From Shinisaurus crocodilurus (taxonomy: Eukaryota > Chordata > Lepidosauria > Squamata > Shinisauridae): DNA of 64,000 nucleotides. This document shows, piece by piece, positions 56,012 through 64,000 of this stretch. Location of the stretch: the NCBI GenBank assembly GCA_021292165.1, contig CM037877.1, positions 110,940,789-111,004,788 of the forward strand. The letters run 5' to 3'. The translations under genes and the position numbers were made by a program. The notes under the pieces are model-generated. The model made no database searches and was not told the DNA's origin. It saw only the letters and a list, made by a program, of their open reading frames with translations. How positions within the stretch are numbered: position 1 is the stretch's first letter; every line of letters starts with the position of its first letter.

Positions 56012-56459
56012 CTATTACCAAAATGTAAGAGTGACAAACAATGTATGGCTAAGAAAGTGTTTGGAACAACTAAGAAGGCTAAAGAGAAGAACAGGTTGCT
56101 TACCTGTAACTGTGGTTCTTCGAGTGGTCATCTGTGCAGTCACACATATGGGCTCTGCGCGTGCGCGGAGGCTGCTTCAGGAAAGTTCTATAGCTGAGGT
56201 AAATTTTGGGCGGGAACCCCTCCCCCCTGCATCTCCCTTGCGCGGGTTCCCGCCCTCTCCCTCAGTTCCCCTGAGACCGCCATCGCGATCCCAGTACCAA
56301 GGGAGAACATAGGAAGAGGTTTCTCCAACTTCCTAATACCAATACCGAAAGTGCAATTCGATGGTGTTATACGGTACCGATCATAGTGAGCCCAAGAGTC
56401 CCGGTTCGGTACACCATCGAACTCGACAGTGACACCGTAGCGGGGATGGATGGGCGGGT

Positions 56460-56555
56460 TGTGTGACTGCACAGATGACCACTCGAAGAACCATAGTTAC
56501 AGGTAAGCAACCTGTCCTCCTTCTTCGTTGTCTCTGTGCATCACACATATGGGCA
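56460..56555. repeat. DIRS copy B internal complementary region
   Basis: ACCACTCGAAGAACCATAGT, AGGTAAGCAACCTGTCC then TCTCTGTGCATCACACATAT; inverse of both outer ends of this copy. Confidence 0.88.
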
Positions 56556-56596
56556 GAGTAGCAAGCTGACTTACCGGTGGAGGGTCGGTGTCGTCA

Positions 56597-57690
56597 TCAC
56601 TGTAGGACCGAGGAAAGGACAGCTCTGCCAAAAGCATTGTCCCTCCGGGATCGAACATCGACTTGGTAGTGTGATACGAACGTCGAAGGCGTGGACCACG
56701 TAGTCGCCTTGCAGACATCCGTTAACGAGACTCCTCTCGCGAAGGCCGTCGAGACTGATACGGCTCTGGTAGAATGAGCTCGTACCGAGTTCGGCAATCG
56801 TCGTTGCTTGAGTTCGTATGCTAGCTCGATACAGTCTACAATCCAGGAGGATAGACGTTGGGTCGAGACTGGTAGGCCTTTGGAGCGCCCGCCATAACAA
56901 ATAAAGAGACGGGGAGATCTCCTAATGGACTCAGTGCGGGACTTGTAGAACAATAGAGCCCTTCACACGTCCAGCATGTGGAGCTGATGCTCCAATGGAG
57001 TCGACGGACCTTGAAAGAATGCCAGCAATATAATGTCTTGATTTAGATGGAAGGAGGACACGACCTTAGGAAGGAAGGCCAAATCTGGGCGCAACACCGC
57101 CTTTTCCTTGTGGAAACTGAGGTATGGAGGATCGACCCTTAGAGCCGCCAGCTCTGATGCTCTCCGAGCAGAGGTAATTGCGACAAGAAATACAGTCTTA
57201 AAAGTTACCAAGTGGAGATCCGCTGTCGCCATTGGCTCGAATGGTTTAGCCATGAGTACCTGCAGAACCAACTGGAGGTCCCAGACCGGAGTGACTGCTT
57301 TAAATGAAGGGGTCATGTTTCTTAAACCTCTCATGAAACGCTTAACTAGCGGGTTTGAAAACAAGGTGGATCCATCTTGACCATTATGATAAGCTGACAG
57401 GGCAGCCAAATAGACCTTTAACGAGCTCGTCTTAAGCCCCTTGTGATGCAAATGAAGCATGAATTGCGGTACTTGATGGATAGGAGCGCTAGAGTAGGGC
57501 ACTTCTATCCGACCGAGGTAATCACAGAAGGCTTTCCATTTTCTGGCATATGAAGCTCTAGTGGATGGTTTCCACGCTTCCTGCAGTACGAGTTTGATCT
57601 CCGAAGGGAGAGTGCTCGGTATCAAATTAGCCAGGCCGTGAGTTTCAAGATGGACGGATTCGGGTGCAATAGCGTGCCTCGGGCTTGAGA
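56597..57690 (-). pseudogene. DIRS copy B: tyrosine recombinase, one in-frame stop
   Basis: Recombinase sequence nearly identical to copy A, with [13 protein letters not shown] and FVSHYQVD all present. A stop near 56960 replaces an Arg codon of copy A (CGA to TGA, a CpG-type change), splitting it between the first Arg and the HxxR motif. Confidence 0.85.
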
Positions 57691-59305
57691 AAGTATCGTT
57701 GTCGTGTTCGGTAGATAGCGATACTCTCCCTTGGAAAGTCGGAGGAGTGGTGCAAACCAGGCTTGCCTCGGCCACCATGGAGTCACTAGGATGCAGTTCG
57801 TGCCCTCGGACTGGATTTTCGAGACGACCTTGGCCAACAATGGAATCGGTGGGAATATATAAAACAGAGTCCCCGACCAAGTTATCAGGAATGCGTCCCC
57901 GATCGACACATTGTCGTGTCCTGCTCTGCTGCAGAAAATGCGGCAGGCTGTATTGGCTGAGGTGGCGAATAGGTCCACTGTTGGGGTTCCCCACAGGTGG
58001 AAAAGGGATTGTCGAATTTGAACGTCGAGTTGCCACTCGTGGGAGTCGAGTGACATCCTGCTGAGGGCGTCTGCCAGAGTATTGTCCTTCCCCGCAATAT
58101 GGATGGCCCTCACAGATATATGACGAGGGATCATCCAGTCGAATATACGGAGGGTGAGGTTCGTCAGCCGTAGTGAGCGGGTGCCCCCTTCCTTGTTCAG
58201 GTAGGCCACAACCGTAGTATTGTCCGTGACCACTTGCAGATGTCTCGCAGCGAGTATAGGTTCGAGGGATTTCATCGAGTTTCATACTGCTTTGAGTTCT
58301 AGGACATTGATGTGCTTCTCTCTGTCTCGCGGGCCCCACTGGCCTCGTGCTGTATGACTCCCGCAGTGAGCTCCCCAGCCCAGGAGAGATGCGTCCGTCG
58401 TGAGCGTAAGCGAAGGCGTGACGGGTTGGAAAGGTAGCCCTTCTGCCAGATTGGAGCGGCTCATCCACCAGTGAAGAGACTGTCTTATGCTGGACGGAAT
58501 AGTTAGCCTCGTTCGATGGGCATTCATCTCGGAATCGAACGACCTTATGAACCAGTTTTGGAGTTGGCGCATACGAAGTCGAACGAGAGGAATGACCGAT
58601 ATGGATGAAGCCATGAGACCGAGGAGCCGTTGAATCGAGTGAGCTGTGCACGACGTCGCCTTTCGTAGTTTCGAGGCGAGGGTAAGTATCTTTAGAGTTC
58701 TGTCTTTCGGTAGAAAGGCACGACCGACCGTGGTGTCTAATAATGCTCTGATGAATTGGATCCTTTGAGTTGGGAAGAGAGTGGACTTCTTCTCGTTGAG
58801 GCAGAGCCCGAGAGTGACCAAAGTGCTGGTAGTCAGGTGGAGGGCGCTCCAAAGTTCCTGAGCAGACGGGGCAACGATGAGCCAATCGTCCAGGTAAGGA
58901 TAGAGCGTCACCCCTTGGGTTCGTAGAGCAGCGCAGACTACCGTCATACACTTGGTAAACACTCTCAGGTGCCATCGAAAGTCCGAATGGAAGTACCTTG
59001 AACTGGTAAGTATCGGATCCGATCTTGAACCTCAGGTATTTCTGGCTGTCTCGATGGATCCCTATGTGAAAGTAGGCATCTTGGAGATCGATGGATGCAA
59101 ACCAGTCGTCCTTGCGAAGGAGAGGCGAGATTGACTGGAGAGTGACCATCCTGAACTTCTTGGGTAGAATGTAGAAGTTCACTGAACGTAGATCCAGGAT
59201 CGGTCGGAGCCCTCCATCCTTCTTTGACACCGTGAAATACCTGGAGTAAAGGCCGTCCTGTGCCAGGTGAGGCGGAACCATCTCGATGGCCCCCTTGAGT
59301 AGCAA
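57622..59305 (-). pseudogene. DIRS copy B: reverse transcriptase, RNase H and methyltransferase-like ORF
   Basis: RT begins with FTVSKKDGGLRPILDLR and SIDLQDAYFHIGI and reaches VLPFGLSMAPE. A one-base frameshift near 58965 moves the frame; RT continues at 58962 with the catalytic YLDDWLIVAPS, then RNase H ([42 protein letters not shown]) and the DIRS Dam-like region ([17 protein letters not shown]) to 57622. A stop lies near 58278 between the LELKAV and TDNTT parts. The recombinase frame overlaps this ORF in another phase. Confidence 0.85.
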
Positions 59306-59531
59306 GGAAGCGACCTCCTCCCGCAGCGTCTGGGATGGCTGCGTGGTACGGATGCCAAGAAAGGGTGGGAGAGAATCGAACTCGATCCTGTACCCATGCC
59401 GAATAATGTCCAGAACCCAACGATCGGTGGTAATTTTCTTCCATGATGGTAGGAAGAGGGATAGTCGAGTTCCGAACTGAGGTCGAGCTGGGAGGATCGG
59501 AGTAGAGATATCGGTCGTGCCTTGGGTCGCG

Positions 59532-61995
59532 TCAAACCCGACGTCTTTGAAAGTCGCCTCCTTTACAGGAGCCCCGGTACCGTTGCTGCTGGAACTGACG
59601 GCTCGGTGCCCGGGGCTGCTGTGGACGAGAACGACTGTCCTGCCACTGCTGGAGTTGCTGACTCTGCTGGTTAGGAGCTACCGGAGGCGGATACGGAGCC
59701 CACCTGCGGCGTCTGAATGTCTTGGAAGATGCTTGTGGGAGTAGGCCCATCTTCTTCGCATTCACCCGGGCTTTCTGAACCGCATCGAGAGAGTCGTCAG
59801 TTTTATCATTAAAGAGGCCGACTCCATCGAAGGGCAGATTCTCAATTTTGGCCTTAGCTTCCGTGGTCAATGTAGAAGACCTTAGCCAGGCATGACGGCG
59901 GAGAGCAACTGCACTCACCAGGGATCTCCCATGACAGTCCCCTTGGTGTCTGGCAGTATGGATCTGTTGTCTGGAGGTGTTCGTTGCCTCGGCCTGGAAG
60001 ACTCTGGCTAAGTCTCTCTTCTCGTCCGGTAGGTAGTCAATCAGTCCTCCCATCTTCTCCCAAAGGAAGAGTTGGTACCTAGCCATCGTAGCTTGGTACC
60101 CCGCAACCCGGATCCCCAGGGCGCTCGAGGTGTAGACCCTTCGTCCGAAGTTGTCTAACCTTTTTCCTTCGGGGTCAGACGGAGTGGAATGTTGTTTGCC
60201 TGATCTCGATTGTGCTGATTCAACTATCATCGAGTTCGGGGTGGGATGGGAGAAGAGAAACTTAGCTGTGTCTGGCCTAATCCTGTAAAGAGCGTCCAGG
60301 CGCTTTGCCGCAGGAGGAGCTGTGGATGGTGAGCTCCACGATCCCTGCACCGTCTCCAGCATCGTCGGGGTGATAGGGAGCAACGTCGGGCCCGAAGATG
60401 ATTTGGAAACCGCGTCAAAGAGAGGGTCTACTTGCTTCTTCTCCTCGACAGCCGTCTCCAGACCGAGGGCTTGAGCCATCCGGAGGACTTGGTCCTGGAA
60501 GGTGCCCATATCCTCAGAGGGGGATACAGCGGCCTGAGTGGAGACGTTCTGGTCCGGGGATGTGCACGATGGGGACAGCGAGACGATCGAGTCCGAGTCC
60601 GTTATGGGAGACCCCGGGGTCGACGACCTGCGGGAGCGGGATGCCATCGAGACCGTAGTTAGCCGATCCTCTCTCTCATCCACTTGTGAAGGGAGGGCTA
60701 GAGGGCGGACCGGCGGGGACATTCTGGGGTCGGGACGCACCCCTTCTTGTCTCGGTGGAGAGTGTCTAGCATCCCTTCTCGGGGAGTGTCTCCTGGGTGG
60801 CGACCTCTCTCGGGAACGGTACACCCTGGTCTGGTATCTGTATTCAGACACAGGAGAGTGCCTCCGGCGATAGCTGTAACGGGACGCCCTGGAGTATCTC
60901 GAATCCCTTGAATCCTAAGACCTCTCCCTGTATCGCTGGGGGTCTCGGGTTCTACGAGAATCGGATGATCTGGAGGATGCCCGGTCCCGGGTAATCAGCA
61001 CCTCCTCGATCTCGAGTGAGCTAGATCGAGTCTGTGGAGTACGAGCCCGTATCTCACGAACCGGGGAGGCTAGAGTTGGAAGAGCAGTTCTCGGCTCCGA
61101 GACTAGAGTCGGAAGAGCAGTGGTCGTAGGCAGGGCTTTTTTTCTGGTGGAACTCACCGGAACTGAGTTCCAGCACCTTTTCTTCTATTAATTGCATTAC
61201 AATTTAATCGCCATCTACTCCCGAGGAAATGTAATCCAAGAGTTCCGGTACCTTTTTCTCCAGAAAAAAAGCACTGGTCGTAGGTCTCGGTTCCGAAGGT
61301 GAATCCGGTATCTCGCCTTCAGATACTGAGAGCCGGGCAGCCTCCCTCGATCCCGAGGGGGCTTTAGGTGGAGAGCGAGGAGGAGGGTCCCTCGAGCCCG
61401 AGGGAACCCGTGGAGGAGATTTCAGCCCAGCCTCCCTCGATCCCGAGGGGGCTTTTGGTGGAGAGCAAGGAGGAGGGTCCCTCGAGCCCGAGGGAACCCG
61501 TGCGGGAGGAGATTTCTGCCCAGCCGGGCGTTCAACGGTCACGACGTCCGTCGGATCCGGAGCCACTGTCGATCTCGATCCCGAGAGAGACTAAGCTAAT
61601 TTCTTTGCCAATCTCCTCGCCTTATCTTTCCGCTCCTTGCTCTTCCTTTTTTCCTCCTTTTCTCTACGAGCCTTCTTAGCTTTGCTCTTCGATATCATCG
61701 CCGCCATGTAGGCCTCCTGAGCGTCCGCTGAGGAGACCGTGTGCGACGGTGGCGTACTAGGCCTAGCCGAAGGGATAGGCTTTTCCGCGGGCGGTTGTAG
61801 GGCCTTTTTATACAGAATGGCCGTCAATTTGTCCGCCCTGTGCTTCCTCGCTTGTTTCGTGAACGCTTGGCAATGATGGCAAGCGTCCACATTGTGGCCT
61901 TTGCCGAGGCAGGCGAGGCACAGCGAGTGTCCATCAGCCGGAGGAAGCTTCGTCCCGCACCTTACGCATTTGCGAAAGGGGGCTTTCGGAGCCAT
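59532..61995 (-). pseudogene. DIRS copy B: gag-like ORF1, interrupted
   Basis: Same N-terminal Cys/His module as copy A ([19 protein letters not shown]), a Ser/Arg/Pro linker and a C-terminal part ending QFQQQRYRGSCKGGDFQRRR. Breaks: stop near 61590 where copy A has Ser, the hAT insertion at 61131-61276, and further stops near 60913. The last 439 codons (60851-59532) are open. A 90-bp unit is doubled at 61341-61520. Confidence 0.85.
61131..61276. mobile_element. 146-bp hAT-like MITE inside DIRS copy B ORF1
   Basis: Exact 8-bp target duplication GTCGTAGG at 61123-61130 and 61277-61284. Copy A holds the uninterrupted site (GTCGTAGGTCTCGG, ~27014). Same element as 29837-29982. Confidence 0.95.
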
Positions 61996-62286
61996 AATCG
62001 TAGCAGTGATCCCACGACGAACGGGGGGAAAAGTTGCAAAGATATCCTCAAAAAAGCAGTAAGCTATCTGAATTCCAAACTAGAATTCCAGAACCTCTCG
62101 AAAGAACAGCCACACGCGATGGCGGTCGAAGAGGAACTGAGGGAGAGGGCGGGAACCCGCGCAAGGGAGACGCAGGGGGGAGGGGTTCCCACCCAAAATT
62201 TACCTCAGCTATAGAACTTTCCCGAAGCGGCCTCCGCGCACGCGCAGAGCCCATATGTGTGATGCACAGAGACCACGAAGAAGAAC

Positions 62287-62636
62287 CAGTGTAATGGCTA
62301 ACGGACAAACTACAAGTTACACTAAATTGTATCTTTGCCAGCACCAGCTTCCCTCCCAGAGCAAACAAGTGTATGAATGCATGTGTACGTGTGTATGTGT
62401 CCATATACACATACACGTGCCAAAAAATAAATAAAAATTGGGGCGTTCTGTAGTTGCTATTAAAAAAAGCCAGATGCAAATGTGAAGTCACATTTTATTT
62501 ATTTACTGCTTCTCCCTTCTAGGAAAAGGAGTTGCTTGAAGCAGCTTGCAAAATATATATTCAAACCTTCCATAAAAAAAAAAAGTAATAGATGATTAAA
62601 ACACATTTATAACAAGCTAAAAGCCTTTACAGCAGA
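62287..62636. other. HOOK3 intron, short AT-rich repeats
   Basis: TTTATTTATTTACTGC and A-runs suggest an old SINE/LINE tail; no class can be given. Confidence 0.4.
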
Positions 62637-62770
62637 GGTGAGCGACTTGTGGCCCTCCAAATGTTTTGGCGCACAATTCCCATCATCCTTCACTATTGGC
62701 TCTGCTGCTTATAGGCTGATGGAAGTTCTAGGCTAAAAGATCTGGAAGGCCACAAGTTGCCCACCCCTGC
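62637..62770. mobile_element. Diverged hAT-type hairpin MITE
   Basis: GAGCGACTTGTGGCCCTCCA is mirrored by TGGAAGGCCACAAGTTGCCC; the centre follows the hairpin family. Flanks are only partly duplicated. Confidence 0.65.
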
Positions 62771-62839
62771 CTTAGAGTCTGAGCAGTAAACCATTAAGTC
62801 CTTGGTTCATACCTTGCCTCTCTCATGAACCCACTAGAT

Positions 62840-63852
62840 CAGGGGTCCTCAAACTACGGCCCGCCGGGTCTTTTCATCTGGCCTGGTGGCCGATCTAGAG
62901 TTGTGAGGGAAGAGGGGCGGCTGAGCCAGCGGGGGGGCATGGGCCGCCTGCCTGCCTGCCTGCCTGCCCTGCATCTCCTGCGGGGGGGGGAAGAGGAGGA
63001 GGGGCGGCTTAGCCAGTAGCGGGGCGTGGACAGCGCCCATCCTCCTCCCTTCTCGTCCACCCGCGCAGGCTTTACTTTATCCGCCTTGCCGCCCGCTGGT
63101 CGCGTCACTTCCGGCGTGGCGGAAGTGACGCAACGGGACCCTGCTCCGTCGCATCCATCCTGGACCCCGCCCGCGCTGTTTTTCAAAACTGAGTGTGGGC
63201 GGAGTCCAGGATGGACACGACGGAGCAGCGCCGCCGCTGGCGGACTCGGGCGGTGGCGGAGGCCAGGTAGGATGGTGGCGGAGATGAAGGCAGCGGGGTG
63301 GCGGGGATGAAGGCGGGGGGTGGCGGGTTACGGTGGGGGGTGGGGGGGCTTTATCTCATCCGCCTCGCCGCCCGCTGGTCCCGTCGCGTCACTTCCAGCA
63401 CAGCGGAAGTGACGCAACGGGACCCTGCTCCGTCGCGTCCATCCTGGACCCCGCCCGCACTGTTTTTCAAAACTGAGCGCGGGCGGAGTCCAGGATGGAC
63501 ATGACGGGGCGGCGGCAGCAGCCTCGAGCGGAGGCTGTGGCGGAGCCACCGGCAGCAGCAGCAGTGCGCAGGGGACCAGGTAGGAAGGCGGGGGGGGGAG
63601 TTATTGCGGTGGGGGGGAGTTATGGTGGTGGGTGGGGGGCGGCGGGGGAGTTATGGCGGTGGGTGGGGCGGGTTACGGGGGCGGGGGGGTCCTGCGGTGG
63701 CGGCAGCAGCGGGGGGCGGCGGGGTGGTCCTGCGGCGGCGGCGGGGGGGCAGCATGAAGGAGGCGGCACAGGGGAGTCCCAGTGAGTCCGGCCCCCCAAC
63801 AGACTGAGGGACAATGAACTGGCTCCCCGTGTAAAAAGTTTGAGGACCCCTG
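62840..63852. mobile_element. 1.0-kb non-autonomous hAT (Charlie-like) with GC-rich interior
   Basis: Ends CAGGGGTCCTCAAACTACGG and AAGTTTGAGGACCCCTG are inverted repeats of hAT-Charlie type, flanked by a perfect 8-bp duplication CACTAGAT (62832-62839 and 63853-63860). The interior is GC-rich with a ~280-bp segment present twice (63060-63240 and 63345-63515) and G-runs. No transposase frame. Confidence 0.9.
63060..63515. repeat. Tandem duplication inside the hAT element
   Basis: GCGGAAGTGACGCAACGGGA, CCATCCTGGACCCCGCCCGC and CTGTTTTTCAAAACTGAG occur in both units in the same order; each unit holds its own inverted arms (CATCCTGGAC / GTCCAGGATG). Confidence 0.85.
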
Positions 63853-63904
63853 CACTAGATTGCACTCCTATGGTAAACTTGGACAGGTGGTCTTAGGCAA
63901 GCAC

Positions 63905-63975
63905 CCCACATCTAGCTGGGGATGATGGGAGTTGTAATCTAACACCTGGAGGGTACCAAGTTGGCGAAGGCTGAA
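63905..63975. mobile_element. hAT-type hairpin MITE fragment
   Basis: GATGATGGGAGTTGTAATCT, CACCTGGAGGGTACC and GGCGAAGGCTG match the right arm of the 4144 family. Confidence 0.6.
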
Positions 63976-64000
63976 GTAATGTATTAACAGGTAATCCTAC

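Larger units (their letters stand above)
56091..62286 (-). mobile_element. DIRS-like tyrosine-recombinase retrotransposon, copy B (near full length)
   Basis: About 6.2 kb with the complete DIRS order on the minus strand: terminal repeat, gag-like ORF1, reverse transcriptase, RNase H, methyltransferase-like domain, overlapping tyrosine recombinase, internal complementary region (~56460-56555) and terminal repeat. Sequence is very close to copy A across shared parts. It carries a 146-bp hAT element and several stops and frameshifts, so it is not autonomous. The left end lies 80 bp from a HOOK3 exon. Confidence 0.92.

Noticed and set aside
63026..63865. Possible gene or promoter CpG island with open frames
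   Set aside because: Fully contained in a hAT element with an 8-bp duplication; no splice-linked exon or start context supports a gene.
56012..64000. Further upstream HOOK3 exons (residues before 206)
   Set aside because: I looked for the segment ending in RCHELDMQ and for Hook-domain exons; none was found, so they should lie past 64000.

Overview
The window is vertebrate nuclear DNA. It most likely comes from a non-avian reptile, probably a squamate. The evidence is the repeat mix: DIRS tyrosine-recombinase retrotransposons, CR1 and L2-like LINE tails, tRNA-derived CORE-SINEs, 5S-rRNA-derived SINEs with a CR1-like tail, many small hAT hairpin elements and a Ty1/copia element. The species assignment is inference. 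The only cellular gene I can support is HOOK3 on the minus strand. Fourteen exons (56011 down to 11663) form one continuous, phase-consistent reading frame of 513 codons plus stop, corresponding to residues 206-718 of the 718-residue human protein. The exons for the first 205 residues (the N-terminal Hook domain) lie beyond the right edge.

Layout. 1-11662: downstream of the HOOK3 stop, holding probable 3' UTR/flank, hAT hairpin elements with 8-bp target duplications, a CORE-SINE, a 5S-SINE and a ~0.9 kb inverted repeat. 11663-20345: the six 3'-most exons, with a candidate solo LTR, palindromic elements and SINEs between them; one small palindromic element ends about 7 bp from a splice donor. 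20346-29116: a large intron carrying a palindromic element with a GC-rich core and DIRS copy A (23327-27930). 29117-36000: four exons with SINEs and L2 tails. 37107-42052: a full-length Ty1/copia LTR retrotransposon on the plus strand. 43680-50000: three exons; two near-identical ~470-bp direct repeats flank the 202-nt exon. 50499-55190: an older, degenerate DIRS copy C, itself invaded by an L2-like LINE that holds two CR1 3' ends. 55848-56011: the 5'-most HOOK3 exon in the window. 56091-62286: DIRS copy B, nearly full length, with a hAT element in its ORF1. 62840-63852: a 1-kb GC-rich hAT element.

How the parts relate. HOOK3 is a cytoplasmic dynein adaptor, and everything else lies in its introns or 3' flank. 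The three DIRS copies share orientation with HOOK3 and show the diagnostic DIRS plan: inverted terminal repeats plus an internal complementary region next to one terminus that matches both outer ends. Copy A keeps an open tyrosine-recombinase frame but has lost reverse transcriptase; copy B keeps most of RT/RNase H but has frameshifts and stops. The copia element has LTRs that look almost identical but a badly degraded interior, suggesting recent movement of a non-autonomous copy. All calls were made by eye; no database searches were run.
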